DNA of 64,000 nucleotides, taken from assembly GCA_029237685.1 (NCBI GenBank), contig JAQZBV010000004.1:1-64000 (forward strand), read 5' to 3'. The DNA is from Cytophagaceae bacterium. GTDB lineage: Bacteria > Bacteroidota > Bacteroidia > Cytophagales > Cytophagaceae. The position numbers and the translations under genes are program-made. Of this stretch, positions 18,838 through 29,316 are shown piece by piece (the first letter of the stretch is position 1; each line of letters opens with the position of its first letter). The notes under the pieces were generated by a model, which saw nothing but the letters and a program-made list of their open reading frames with translations, had not been told where the DNA came from and did no database searches.

Positions 18838-20892
18838 ATGAAAAGAAATCCATTCAACCGCATCAACGGTATATATTTCCTTCTCTTATTTACTTGCCTG
18901 GCCTGTAAAAAGGATTTGGAGAAACCACAATGGGATACGCAACTGCTCGCCCCTTTTGCCTACACAGAGATGGGTATAGAAAACATCGTGAAAGATGGTT
19001 CGAGCCAAACGAATCCGGATCAGAGCATAGACCTCTTTATTCGGGACACACTCTATACACTGCAGTTGGATTCTATTGTATCCGTTGTTACGCCTACCTT
19101 TGACATCAATAAAACATTAGATTCCATTAAATTCGGTACGGCTCCTATCGTAACAAGAATTACGCTAGGACAAATTGCTCGTCAGATGGCGGCGAATCCA
19201 TCAACGGCTGTCATAGGTAATTTTATTTTATCCAGTCATGGAACAACACAGCCTTTTATCCCGGCTATTTCTAATGTTACGGGAGGTCCTATACCTATTA
19301 ATATTGACGCCATACTGGAAGAGGCTGAGATCAAAGAAGGATTTTTGGATATCTCTGTGACGAATGGTCTGCCCTTGGCTATTCAGCGTGCAGAAATTGA
19401 AATTAGAAATGCCAGAACGCCATTCGCTGTTGTGGCTCATCCGATATTGACAAACATCGCTCCTAATACTTCTAAAACGCAATCAGAAGATATTTCAGGA
19501 AAGCATGTGGATGGTATCATGAATGGCAATATCCTGGACATGGACTTTGCGGGAGGCACCATGGTGCATATCGATACAAACGATGCCGTAACCGTGACAT
19601 TAACCGTAAGGGATGTGACCGTTACTTCAGCCATTGCCATTTTTCCAGCGCAAAATGTAGTGAATGATAAATCGGTGAACTACTTGCTGGACATGGGTTC
19701 TGTGAAGTTGAAAGAAATGAAAATGAAATCAGGTTATGTAAAGATCGAAGTATCTTCTACGATACCGGATAATATTTACTTTACCTATTCTATTCCTACT
19801 GCCATAAAGGATGGCGTGCCATTCCTTGTCAATACAACGGTGCCGCCTTCAGGTGGTACAACTATATTTACTTATGACATGACAGGCTACACCATGGGGC
19901 TGAGAGGAGATCCTGCCATCAATACAGATTACAATGGATTGTACAATGAGCTTGTCGGTCGAATTGAATATACCGGGAATAAAATTCCCCTGGCCTTAAC
20001 CGATTACATTCAGGTAAAAATCAGTTTGGAAAATGCCAAACCTTCTTATGTGCAAGGGTATTTGGGAGACACAACAATTAATATCAACGGATCTATTCCA
20101 TTGGGAGTATTCAGAAACATTACGGGTGGTTCTTTGCAATTTGAAAATGCAGATGTTGCAGTAGTTGTAGACAATGGTTTTGGTGTACCAGGTACTGCGA
20201 CCATCAGCAACATTACGGCGCATAACGGATCAAACTCTGCTTCGGCTTCTTCAGCCACAACAGTTTTGACACCTGGCATGGATGGAAATCCTCCGACTGT
20301 TACCTCTAGCAGAGTAGTGGTGAACAATGCGACAAACCTGGTCAATGTATTACCGAAGACAGTGGATTATGCAGGTAATTTGCAAATAAACCCCGGCGCT
20401 GTTTTTAATGATAATCAATTTGCTTACGCAGATTATCCTGTAAAAACATACCTGGAATTTAAACTGCCTTTGTCCATGATTGCTGACCAGTTGCAATTGA
20501 CGGATACTATTGCTATTTCCTCTGCTCCGCAATTAAACAATGCCTTAAAAAAAGGAAAACTAAATTTGATCACGGATAATGGGTTTCCATTCGATGCGAA
20601 AGTAATGGCCTATTTCCTGGATGGAAGTGGTACTGTGTTGGATTCATTGGTTACTAATCAATACGTAGAGCGCGCACCAAAGGGCATGGACGGCAAAGTG
20701 ACGCAACCTAAGCGCAGTGTGATATCTTACGATCTTTCTCCAGGTACCATTAGCAATATACAGAAAGCCACATCGGTTATTTTCAAAGCGTCTTTCAGTA
20801 CAGATACAGGGGCTTACACCAAAGTATACAGCGATTACAGAATCAAATTTAAATTAGCCGGCGACATACAATACACCGTCAATGGTCAATAG
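18838..20892 (+). CDS. Hypothetical lipoprotein
   Basis: MKRNPFNRINGIYFLLLFTCLACKKDLEKPQW lipobox-like; 684 aa; no family recognised. Confidence 0.75.
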   Translation: MKRNPFNRINGIYFLLLFTCLACKKDLEKPQWDTQLLAPFAYTEMGIENIVKDGSSQTNPDQSIDLFIRDTLYTLQLDSIVSVVTPTFDINKTLDSIKFGTAPIVTRITLGQIARQMAANPSTAVIGNFILSSHGTTQPFIPAISNVTGGPIPINIDAILEEAEIKEGFLDISVTNGLPLAIQRAEIEIRNARTPFAVVAHPILTNIAPNTSKTQSEDISGKHVDGIMNGNILDMDFAGGTMVHIDTNDAVTVTLTVRDVTVTSAIAIFPAQNVVNDKSVNYLLDMGSVKLKEMKMKSGYVKIEVSSTIPDNIYFTYSIPTAIKDGVPFLVNTTVPPSGGTTIFTYDMTGYTMGLRGDPAINTDYNGLYNELVGRIEYTGNKIPLALTDYIQVKISLENAKPSYVQGYLGDTTININGSIPLGVFRNITGGSLQFENADVAVVVDNGFGVPGTATISNITAHNGSNSASASSATTVLTPGMDGNPPTVTSSRVVVNNATNLVNVLPKTVDYAGNLQINPGAVFNDNQFAYADYPVKTYLEFKLPLSMIADQLQLTDTIAISSAPQLNNALKKGKLNLITDNGFPFDAKVMAYFLDGSGTVLDSLVTNQYVERAPKGMDGKVTQPKRSVISYDLSPGTISNIQKATSVIFKASFSTDTGAYTKVYSDYRIKFKLAGDIQYTVNGQ

Positions 20893-20899
20893 GGGTATC

Positions 20900-22177
20900 A
20901 TGAAAAAAATCATTCGTTTCACCATCGCTTGCTTTTCCTGCCTTTCAACAGCTGTGTTTGCTCAAAGTTACAGCGATGACCTGTACTGGACGATCTCCAA
21001 ACTTGATGGAGATTCTTTAAAGATAGGTTTCAAGGATCAAGGTTCTGTGCAGTTGAAAGGTTTATACCATTACAATTCTACGGCAGTCACCAATGATTTT
21101 TTCAGCAAGCTGGTCTATAAAAGTACCTACATTTCCGAAGAAGACAAGGAAGGCTCTATCAATCGCCTGAAGGCTCACAATCGACTGGGCGTGGATCTTT
21201 CCACTTCGCTGCATGGTACCTACCGTTCGAAAAAGGATACGACAGTTTTATTTGATGCCGGTGTCGCTTACCGTGAATTCACGTACGCTTATTTCACTAA
21301 AGACATGTTCAAGCTAGCCTTTCAGGGCAATGCACAATATGCAGGACAAAATGCTGTCATTGGTCCTTCTACATTAAAACAGTGGGGCTACGCTTCTCTA
21401 TTTGTCGGTGTGCAAAAAGTAGTAGGCAAAGAGTTGGTCATTGGTGCCAGATTATCTTTTATCAAAGCGAGTTTTTACAGAGAGACAAGTATAGGTGAAG
21501 GCAACCTGTATACAGATCCGAGTGGCGCGTATGTGGAGATGTCGGCTCCTTTTCATTGGTATTCGCAAAAGCGTCCGGAAAATCCTTTTGCTGCCAACAA
21601 CGGTTGGGGTGCAGGCGTTGATTTGTATGCGCAGCGCTTCTTCAAGAAATCCATACTGACTTTAGAAGTCAAAGACCTGGGTGCTGTGAATTGGAGAAAC
21701 ATGGACACCTATACAGGCGATAAAGCATATACCTACGAGGGACAAAACATCGGCGATATTTTAGCTCCCGGTAATTCTTACATCTCCAGTGTCGCTTTGG
21801 ATTCTGTCGCGAAAGAATTGGGCATAGAAAAAGTGGTGCAGAATAAAACGACGATGTTGCCTACGAGACTTCAGTTGACTTATCTTTATAAACTCAATAC
21901 CAAATGGGCGGTAAAAGGAGACCTGAATTACATGTTTTTAAAAGGTTATCTTCCTTTCGCAAAAGTGGCCGCATACTATGCGATTACGCCTGCTTTCTTT
22001 GTGGTGCCGGCCATTACGGTTGGCGGTTATGGCAACATCAACACACAACTGGGCTTAAGCGCTACGGTAGCAAAGACCTGGTCTCTGCAGGCCAATGTGT
22101 TTGCCTTAGAATATTTCATTGCACCTACTTCCTATTCGGGTCACGGATTGGAAATGTACCTGACCAAAAGGTTTTAA
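20900..22177 (+). CDS. DUF5723-like outer-membrane beta-barrel protein
   Basis: MKKIIRFTIACFSCLSTAVFAQ signal; aromatic-rich alternating C-terminus ending FIAPTSYSGHGLEMYLTKRF. Confidence 0.7.
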   Translation: MKKIIRFTIACFSCLSTAVFAQSYSDDLYWTISKLDGDSLKIGFKDQGSVQLKGLYHYNSTAVTNDFFSKLVYKSTYISEEDKEGSINRLKAHNRLGVDLSTSLHGTYRSKKDTTVLFDAGVAYREFTYAYFTKDMFKLAFQGNAQYAGQNAVIGPSTLKQWGYASLFVGVQKVVGKELVIGARLSFIKASFYRETSIGEGNLYTDPSGAYVEMSAPFHWYSQKRPENPFAANNGWGAGVDLYAQRFFKKSILTLEVKDLGAVNWRNMDTYTGDKAYTYEGQNIGDILAPGNSYISSVALDSVAKELGIEKVVQNKTTMLPTRLQLTYLYKLNTKWAVKGDLNYMFLKGYLPFAKVAAYYAITPAFFVVPAITVGGYGNINTQLGLSATVAKTWSLQANVFALEYFIAPTSYSGHGLEMYLTKRF

Positions 22178-22178
22178 C

Positions 22179-23201
22179 ATGATCGGTAGTTTAAAGGATG
22201 GTCTCACCTGGGCAACCAAATTGACTCCGCGTAAATTATACAACGCCGGACAGCTGACCTATTCTTATCAGCATTCGATGATGAAGGGACGTTCTTTGCA
22301 TAAAGGAATGCCGGCCAGTGTTTCCATCGAACCGACTACATCTTGTAACCTGCGTTGTCCGGAATGTCCAAGCGGTTTGCGTTCTTTCACCCGTCCTACC
22401 GGTATGATGGATCTGGGTCTGTACCGCTCTACACTCGATCAGCTCACCAAAGATTTACTGTATCAAATTTTATATTTTCAAGGGGAACCCTATTTGCACA
22501 AAGGCTTTTTTGATATGGTGCGTTACGCCAGTGAAAAAAGTATTTACACAGCAACTTCTACCAATGCGCACTACCTTGACGATGACCGTGCACGCGAGAC
22601 GGTAGAGAGTGGACTGGATCGACTGATTATCTCTATCGACGGCACGACACAAAGCAGTTATGAATCCTACCGTGTAGGCGGAGATCTATCTAAAGTCATC
22701 GAAGGCACGCGCAACATCATCAAATGGAAAAAGAAACTGCGTTCTAAAACACCGCATGTGATCTTTCAATTTTTGGTGGTTGCACACAACGAACATCAGA
22801 TTCCGGAGGTAAAAAAGCTGGCTAAAGAATTAGGAGTAGATGAATTGCGATTGAAAACCGCACAAATTTACGATTATGAAAACGGCTCTGACCTGATGCC
22901 GAAGAATGAAAAGTATTCCCGCTATTCCAAAACAGAGAACGGCACCTACGACATCAAGCGCGGCGGTGACAAAAACTGCTGGAAAATGTGGCATTCCTGT
23001 GTCATTACCTGGGATGGTAAAGTGGTCCCTTGTTGTTTTGATAAGGATGCGCATTACTCCATGGGTTCTCTTCAAACGCAATCCTTTTCTGATATCTGGA
23101 CGGGTGAGAAGTACCAGGATTTTAGAAACAACCTGATTCAGTCGCGCAGTACCTATGAGATGTGTAAGAACTGTACGGAAGGTGTTCAGGTTTGGAATTA
23201 A
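22179..23201 (+). CDS. Radical SAM/SPASM domain protein
   Basis: SIEPTTSCNLRCPECPSG (CxxxCxxC), SIDGTTQSSYESYRVGG, C-terminal CWKMWHSCVITWDGKVVPCCFDKD...CKNCTEG. Confidence 0.9.
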   Translation: MIGSLKDGLTWATKLTPRKLYNAGQLTYSYQHSMMKGRSLHKGMPASVSIEPTTSCNLRCPECPSGLRSFTRPTGMMDLGLYRSTLDQLTKDLLYQILYFQGEPYLHKGFFDMVRYASEKSIYTATSTNAHYLDDDRARETVESGLDRLIISIDGTTQSSYESYRVGGDLSKVIEGTRNIIKWKKKLRSKTPHVIFQFLVVAHNEHQIPEVKKLAKELGVDELRLKTAQIYDYENGSDLMPKNEKYSRYSKTENGTYDIKRGGDKNCWKMWHSCVITWDGKVVPCCFDKDAHYSMGSLQTQSFSDIWTGEKYQDFRNNLIQSRSTYEMCKNCTEGVQVWN

Positions 23202-23267
23202 TTAATTTTCGAAGCCGTACAATTTTTTATTCAAAAGAGGAGTTAACATCAAGCAAAACATACCGCG

Positions 23268-24155
23268 ATGAAGGCACAGTTTTTTTGGTTCTTGTTCATT
23301 TGTGCCTATTGTATGGCGAGTTGCAACAAAAGCGATCAACCGGTAAATGACTTTTTTAAAATAGCTGGCTATTCAGATCAGACCCTTCTCGAAAAAACAA
23401 ATTTAGACACTACGGGCAAAACTATTCAAACCAGAATAAATTGCCCGGAAGGATATGCAAGGCTGCAATACCCAGCACATTCTTTCGGCTCCTTTTTGTT
23501 AACTTTTCCTTTGAAAAAACACGGTTCAAAAGTCTACTATTTTAATGGGGAAGAAAAATACAACCCGGAAGTTTATGTAGCGGTGTTGGACATAGACGTA
23601 GGCGAAAAAGATTTGCAGCAATGTGCAGATGCCGTCATGCGTTTGAGAGCGGAGTATTTGTATAAAGAAAAAATGTATAAAAAAATTCATTTTAACTTCA
23701 CAAATGGTTTCCGATTGGACTATACAAAGTGGGCGGAAGGTTATCGTGTAAAAGTATCAGGCAATACAACCACTTGGTATAAACCTAAAGCAGTTGATTA
23801 TTCTTATACTACGTTTCGGGAGTACATGAATTTTGTTTTTATGTATGCCGGTACCCTTTCTTTGTCGAAAGAACTCAAGTCTATTCCCTACGACAGCATA
23901 CAAGCCGGCGATGTATTTATTCGTGGCGGCTCTCCGGGGCATGCTGTCATTGTCATGGATGTAGCCATTGAAACTAAAACAGGCAGCAGAATCATGACCC
24001 TTGCGCAAAGTTACATGCCTGCGCAAAACATTCACCTGTTGAAGAATATCGGAGATCAAAAACGTTCCCCCTGGTACGATTTGACGAATACTGATGAATT
24101 GCATTCTCCGGAATGGACGTTTCAAAAAACAGAATTAAAACGATTTGTAGAATAA
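23268..24155 (+). CDS. DUF4846-like protein
   Basis: Lipoprotein signal; GYARLQYPAHSFGSFLLTFPLKKHGSKVYYFNG...YAGTLSLSKEL...DVFIRGGSPGHAVIVMDVA. Confidence 0.8.
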   Translation: MKAQFFWFLFICAYCMASCNKSDQPVNDFFKIAGYSDQTLLEKTNLDTTGKTIQTRINCPEGYARLQYPAHSFGSFLLTFPLKKHGSKVYYFNGEEKYNPEVYVAVLDIDVGEKDLQQCADAVMRLRAEYLYKEKMYKKIHFNFTNGFRLDYTKWAEGYRVKVSGNTTTWYKPKAVDYSYTTFREYMNFVFMYAGTLSLSKELKSIPYDSIQAGDVFIRGGSPGHAVIVMDVAIETKTGSRIMTLAQSYMPAQNIHLLKNIGDQKRSPWYDLTNTDELHSPEWTFQKTELKRFVE

Positions 24156-25399
24156 TGATTTTGATAAGAAGTGTTGCATTGAGTATAATCTTCAGCCTTG
24201 TTTCTCTTACGCAACTGTGTGCACAAAAAGAGAGTTTCGAATCTTTATTGGGAAAGGGGAAAGCCGAATTTAAAAAAGATTTTGAAGAGCAGGATTATGC
24301 AATGGCAGCTTCTTATTTAAAAAAGGCTGTTACCTTAGAACCGGAAAATGCAGAAGCGCATTATTTTTTAGGTTATGCGTACAGCAGACTTAATTCAAAA
24401 GATGGAAGAAGCATGATCGATATGGATCTCCAGTTAAACAAACGCTGCAGTGACGAGTTTGAACAGGTCATACAGTTGACGCCCAAATATACAGGTGAAC
24501 TGGTTGTGCTTGATCCCTATTCCAAGCTTACTTCAGAATGGGGATCTATGGCGATGTGCTATTTAAAACATGACAAACTGGATTCTGCTGTATGGGCTTT
24601 CAATGAAGGGAAAAGACGAGGTGGCTTTGGAGAATTTTTTCTGGCGGTCAATCGCAGAATTTTAAGTCAATGCAGTAAAAAAGCAATCCTAATGACATCA
24701 GGTGATAACATCACTATTCCTCTTTGGTATTTACAGCTTGTCGAAAACTATCGGGCAGATGTTACTGTAATTGATGTCGGTTTATTAAATACTACCTGGT
24801 ATCCTCAACTTCTAAAATCTAAATACCATGTCAGCTTTGATCAGCCGCAAGTGGTAATTGATACCCTGGAGTATGTGCATTGGAAAGACTCCATGGTTTT
24901 TGTAAGAAATAAGTATGCGTATAAAGATTTTTCATGGACTGTGAAACCCACTATTTATGAAGAGTACCTGCAACGCAGCGACCAATTATTTCTAAGTATT
25001 TTAAAAGCCAATGAATTTGAATCAGACGTTTATTTCACCATAGGTTTTGCGGAGAATGATTACATGGGGTTAAATGATTATTTGTATCCTATGATTTTAT
25101 TGGATCAAGTGAACGTGAACAATAAAAAAGAATATGATTTTGCGACCTACTTGTCTGAAATGAAGAACTCGCTGGATTTAATAAAAACAATGAACCTGAA
25201 CAGTACGGATCAATTTAATTTCGTCGAACAGTTGCGTTATAATCTATTGATTCATGTAGATAAAAGTCATAAGGCAAGTCGAAAAAAAGAAGTCATGCAA
25301 TTGTTGAAATTATTGGACACCTATCTACCTGACCAAAAATTTCCTTATCCATCAGATGAAACAAAAAAATACGTCAACTACCTGCGCAAACAATACTAA
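24155..25399 (+). CDS. TPR-containing secreted protein
   Basis: Start reassigned to MILIRSVALS at 24155 (TAATG overlap with the upstream gene); AASYLKKAVTLEPENAEAHYFLGYAYSRL TPR. Confidence 0.75.
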   Translation: MILIRSVALSIIFSLVSLTQLCAQKESFESLLGKGKAEFKKDFEEQDYAMAASYLKKAVTLEPENAEAHYFLGYAYSRLNSKDGRSMIDMDLQLNKRCSDEFEQVIQLTPKYTGELVVLDPYSKLTSEWGSMAMCYLKHDKLDSAVWAFNEGKRRGGFGEFFLAVNRRILSQCSKKAILMTSGDNITIPLWYLQLVENYRADVTVIDVGLLNTTWYPQLLKSKYHVSFDQPQVVIDTLEYVHWKDSMVFVRNKYAYKDFSWTVKPTIYEEYLQRSDQLFLSILKANEFESDVYFTIGFAENDYMGLNDYLYPMILLDQVNVNNKKEYDFATYLSEMKNSLDLIKTMNLNSTDQFNFVEQLRYNLLIHVDKSHKASRKKEVMQLLKLLDTYLPDQKFPYPSDETKKYVNYLRKQY

Positions 25400-25417
25400 A
25401 CGTAAACCCCAAATTTT

Positions 25418-26332
25418 ATGAGAGCGATCCCTTCTTTTTTCTTTACGGCATTTGTTGCCGTGTTTTTAAATTCATGCAGTACCAAAGATCATAGGGAAGC
25501 CAGCATGGAAAGCGCAGCTGCTGATTCTACAGCGCTAAGCAATGGGTTTATATCATCCTCTGCTGCCGAAGAAACAAAAGATACTTCACGCAAATTTATC
25601 CGAACGGCAGAGATGAAGTTCAAAGTAAAAAATGTATTCGATGCGACCTATAAAATTGAAGACCTGACTAAAAGTTTCGGAGGTTTCGTCACGTATACCA
25701 ATTTATCGAGTTCCATCAACCATGTCTCTCATGTGGCGATCAGCGCGGATTCTTCTTTGGAGACTACGTATTACGAAGTGAGGAATACGATGACGATCCG
25801 TGTGCCGAATACCAAACTGGACAGTACCTTGCGTGCGGTGGCTGTATATATTGAATATTTAGATTACCGTACCATATCGGCAGACGATGTAGCCTTACAA
25901 TTGCTGAGCAATAAACTGACACAGAAAAGAATCAGACGACACGAGAAAAGATTGGAAGATGCGATTGATAATAGAGGAAAGAAGTTGAACGAGACCACGA
26001 ATGCCGAAGAGAATTTATATTACAAACAAGAGCAAGGTGATGCAGCAACGATTTCTAATTTGGCATTGAATGATCAGATTAATTTCAGTACAGTGAAATT
26101 AGATTTTTACCAAAGAGAAACAGTGAAGCGTGAATTGATTGCCAACGATAAGAACATTGAAGCGTATCAACCGAGCTTTGGTTTCAAAATATGGGAAGCA
26201 CTTAAAGAAGGATGGACTTGGTTGTCAGGCTTCTTTGTTTTCACCGCCAGATTATGGGGCTTTATCGTGCTGGGGATCCTCGTATATGTGTTAATCAAGC
26301 GTTTTGGCCATTTATTGAAAGGAAAGGGATAA
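25418..26332 (+). CDS. DUF4349 domain lipoprotein
   Basis: FIRTAEMKFKVKNVFDATYKIEDLTKSFGGFVTYTNL...ISADDVALQLL; C-terminal TM. Confidence 0.8.
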   Translation: MRAIPSFFFTAFVAVFLNSCSTKDHREASMESAAADSTALSNGFISSSAAEETKDTSRKFIRTAEMKFKVKNVFDATYKIEDLTKSFGGFVTYTNLSSSINHVSHVAISADSSLETTYYEVRNTMTIRVPNTKLDSTLRAVAVYIEYLDYRTISADDVALQLLSNKLTQKRIRRHEKRLEDAIDNRGKKLNETTNAEENLYYKQEQGDAATISNLALNDQINFSTVKLDFYQRETVKRELIANDKNIEAYQPSFGFKIWEALKEGWTWLSGFFVFTARLWGFIVLGILVYVLIKRFGHLLKGKG

Positions 26333-26371
26333 AGACTGTCCTTGAATTTCAAAAAGTCGTAACTTGCACCC

Positions 26372-27706
26372 ATGACCTTTAAGGAATTAAACCTCTCCAA
26401 TGCTTTGCTCAATGCCTTAGATGATTTAGGCTATGTGCATCCGACTACTATTCAGGAAAAAGGATTTTCTGTGATGATGTCCGGCAAAGATGTGGTAGGC
26501 ATTGCACAGACAGGTACAGGTAAAACATTGGCTTACCTGTTGCCGTGTTTGAGGCAATTGAAATTCGCGAAAGACGGTTTGCCTCAAATCCTGATCGTTG
26601 TTCCTACACGTGAATTGGTCGTGCAAGTTGCGGAAGAAGTGAAGAAGCTGACGACCTACATGGAAGTACGTGTGGGTGGCGTGTACGGCGGTACGAAGAT
26701 CGATACGCAACGTGAGATGGTCAATGACGGCCTGGATGTATTGGTAGCTACACCCGGTAGATTGTTGGACTTAGCTTTGACAGGTGTTTTAAAACTCAGA
26801 AATGTCAAACGGCTGATCATTGATGAAGTGGATGAAATGCTGAACTTAGGTTTTCGCCCACAGCTGACACGCGTCATAGACTTACTGCCTGTTAAAAGAC
26901 AAAACCTGATGTTCTCCGCTACCATCACGGAAGAAGTGGAAGAATTCATCAAAGACTATTTTGATGATCCGATCAAGATAGAGGCCGCGCCAACCGGTAC
27001 GCCATTGGAAAATATCACACAGGTGGGTTACCGTGTTCCTAACTTCAATACGAAAATCAACTTGCTGCACTTGTTTTTGAAAGAAGACGATGCCATGAAA
27101 AAAGTATTGGTCTTTGCTTCGACTAAACAATTGGCAGATTTGATCTTTGATAAATTAGAGAAAGATTTTGCCGGACAATTGGGCGTGATTCACTCAAACA
27201 AAGAACAAAACCATCGTTTTCATTCTGTCAATCAATTCGAAAACGGTACCTATAGGATTTTGATCGCGACAGACATTGTAGCCAGAGGGCTTGATATCTC
27301 TAGTGTGACGCACGTGATCAATTTTGATGCACCGAAAGTTCCTGAAAATTACATTCACCGCATCGGTCGTACAGGCCGTGCCGATAAAAAAGGAGAAGCC
27401 AGAACATTCATTACAGAACAGGATTGGGAAAACCTGGAGCGCATCGAAGAGTTGATGAAGTTTCAGGTAGACATGTCTCCTTTGCCGGCGAATCTTGTTA
27501 TTTCAGATGTCCTGATGGACGATGAATTGCCGAAGGTGAAGATGAAAAATGTACTTGTCAAAACTCCTAAAAGAGAAGAAGCCGGGCCTGCCTTCCACGA
27601 GAAACTAGAGAAGAATAAAAAGGTCAATAATAAAATTCGGAGAGGTGAAGCGCACAAGTTGAAGTATGGTAAGCCTAAGAGTGCGAGAGGGCAGAAAAAA
27701 AGATAG
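26372..27706 (+). CDS. DEAD/DEAH-box RNA helicase
   Basis: AQTGTGKTLAYLLP, VPTRELVVQ, ATPGRLLDL, IIDEVDEML, SATIT, DIVARGLDI, HRIGRTGRA. Confidence 0.95.
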   Translation: MTFKELNLSNALLNALDDLGYVHPTTIQEKGFSVMMSGKDVVGIAQTGTGKTLAYLLPCLRQLKFAKDGLPQILIVVPTRELVVQVAEEVKKLTTYMEVRVGGVYGGTKIDTQREMVNDGLDVLVATPGRLLDLALTGVLKLRNVKRLIIDEVDEMLNLGFRPQLTRVIDLLPVKRQNLMFSATITEEVEEFIKDYFDDPIKIEAAPTGTPLENITQVGYRVPNFNTKINLLHLFLKEDDAMKKVLVFASTKQLADLIFDKLEKDFAGQLGVIHSNKEQNHRFHSVNQFENGTYRILIATDIVARGLDISSVTHVINFDAPKVPENYIHRIGRTGRADKKGEARTFITEQDWENLERIEELMKFQVDMSPLPANLVISDVLMDDELPKVKMKNVLVKTPKREEAGPAFHEKLEKNKKVNNKIRRGEAHKLKYGKPKSARGQKKR

Positions 27707-27758
27707 AAACAGAAACAGAGCGGAGAAACAGTTTTACTCTTTCTCCGCTCTGTTTCTC
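27707..27758. repeat. Family H inverted repeat (gaaacagagcggagaaacag)
   Basis: Left aaacagaaacagagcggagaaacag; right ctttctccgctctgtttctc; starts directly after the helicase stop codon. Confidence 0.92.
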
Positions 27759-27760
27759 AA

Positions 27761-27785
27761 AAGTCCCCTTTAGGAGATTTAGGGG
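27761..27785. repeat. Single family D REP-like half
   Basis: agtcccctttaggagatttaggggc resembles the right arm of the 4705-4843 element. Confidence 0.75.
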
Positions 27786-27862
27786 CAAAACAGCCCGGAG
27801 CCGGCCATGCAGATTGGCACAATACCTGTTTTCATAAAAGCAATACTAAATGTATTCGATGT

Positions 27863-28300
27863 ATGAAAACAAATCATGAAGCAGCCATCAACAAATTTTT
27901 TGAGGATTATGACAGACGTTTCAACGAAGCCTTATCAGGAAAGCACGCAGACATAGAAGGGACGGTCAATTCGTTCGCAGAATCCTTTATTGAAGCCAGT
28001 CCGGTGGGTATTATTGTAGGGAACAACGATGCGCAATTCAGGAAAGCCATTCCACAAGGGTATGAATTTTATAAAAGCATTGGAACAAAATCAATGAACA
28101 TCATTTCCAAAGAAATCACAGCCTTAGATGAAATGCACTTTGTTGTTAAGACACATTGGTTGGCAAAGTATGAAACCCAGGCGATAGATTTTGATATCTT
28201 TTATATCCTGCAAAAGAGAGGAGAGGAATTTAAAATTTTCGCCTACGTTACAGGAGATGAAAAAAAGGTTTTAAAGGAGAAAGGGTTGATTAAAGAATAG
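27863..28300 (+). CDS. Small NTF2/SnoaL-like hypothetical protein
   Basis: 145 aa, single-domain; fold assignment is a weak inference from pattern. Confidence 0.6.
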   Translation: MKTNHEAAINKFFEDYDRRFNEALSGKHADIEGTVNSFAESFIEASPVGIIVGNNDAQFRKAIPQGYEFYKSIGTKSMNIISKEITALDEMHFVVKTHWLAKYETQAIDFDIFYILQKRGEEFKIFAYVTGDEKKVLKEKGLIKE

Positions 28301-28492
28301 CTATTTGTTTGGTCCGAAACGTTTATCAGCCTTCAGTTTCTTCTCCATCTCCTCCATCGACACCGCACTCGCACTGCTGCATCCACAGCCTTCACCGCAA
28401 CCTTCTTTCTTGGTAAATTGGCGGTATACCATTCTGCCTAAAAAGAAAAGCGCTACTGCGAATAATAGTCCGATGATGATTTCCTGCCACAT
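28301..28492 (-). CDS. Small Cys-rich membrane protein (FeoB-associated-like)
   Basis: 63 aa: N-terminal TM then KKEGCGEGCGCSSA. Stop codon immediately abuts the convergent upstream stop. Confidence 0.65.
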   Translation of the reverse strand: MWQEIIIGLLFAVALFFLGRMVYRQFTKKEGCGEGCGCSSASAVSMEEMEKKLKADKRFGPNK

Positions 28493-28524
28493 AATGAACC
28501 AACTGATTTATTCAAGAAAAAGTT

Positions 28525-29316
28525 CTACCAATGCTTCTGAATGACGGAAAGTAATTCATCATGAATGCGACCGGTAGCCAGTACTTCATGACCGGTGTTG
28601 TAATTGTTGCCACCAGAGAAATCTGACACTTTACCGCCCGCTTCTTTTACAATCAATGCACCGGCAGCCACATCCCAATCCTTTAAGTTGAATTCGAAGT
28701 AACCTTCAAATCTACCGCAAGCTGTATAACACAAATCTACCGCGGCAGAACCAAAGCGACGCAAGCCATGGCTTTTTAACAGCAACTCTTTCATGATTTC
28801 GAAATAAGCATCCGTTTTATCCAATAAGCTGTAAGGAAATCCTGTAGCGATTAAAGAGCGTGACAAGGTATCTGCAGAAGAGACTTTTATTTTTTCATCG
28901 TTGCAATACGCGCCGCCATTTTCCCAGGCGTAAAAACATTCGTTCTTATTAGCTTCATGCACGAGACCTGCAATTTCTTTTCCATTTTCACGCAGGGCAA
29001 TGCTAATGGAAAAAACAGGAAGACGATGCAGGTAATTGGTAGTGCCGTCCAATGGATCAATCACCCATTGCAAGGTTTTGTTATCTTTCATGCCGCCTTC
29101 TTCCGCTAGGATAGAAGCTTCCGGTAGCAGCTTGGATAAATCATTAATCAGTAATTCTTCGGTTTGTTTATCGACATAAGAAACCAAATCATTGCTTCCC
29201 TTGTAAATGATATCGTTGGCATTGAAGCGGTTCAATTCCTTCAGTTGAAAAGCCGCTGCTTCGGCCGCACTTTTTCTGACTTCTTTTAAGAGCGAGGCTA
29301 AGTCTGAATTATTCAT
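28525..29316 (-). CDS. Inositol monophosphatase family protein
   Basis: Start trimmed to MNNSDLASLLKEVRKSA; ILAEEGG, WVIDPLDGTTNYLHRLPVFSISIAL, DWDVAAGALIVKEAGG. Confidence 0.92.
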   Translation of the reverse strand: MNNSDLASLLKEVRKSAAEAAAFQLKELNRFNANDIIYKGSNDLVSYVDKQTEELLINDLSKLLPEASILAEEGGMKDNKTLQWVIDPLDGTTNYLHRLPVFSISIALRENGKEIAGLVHEANKNECFYAWENGGAYCNDEKIKVSSADTLSRSLIATGFPYSLLDKTDAYFEIMKELLLKSHGLRRFGSAAVDLCYTACGRFEGYFEFNLKDWDVAAGALIVKEAGGKVSDFSGGNNYNTGHEVLATGRIHDELLSVIQKHW

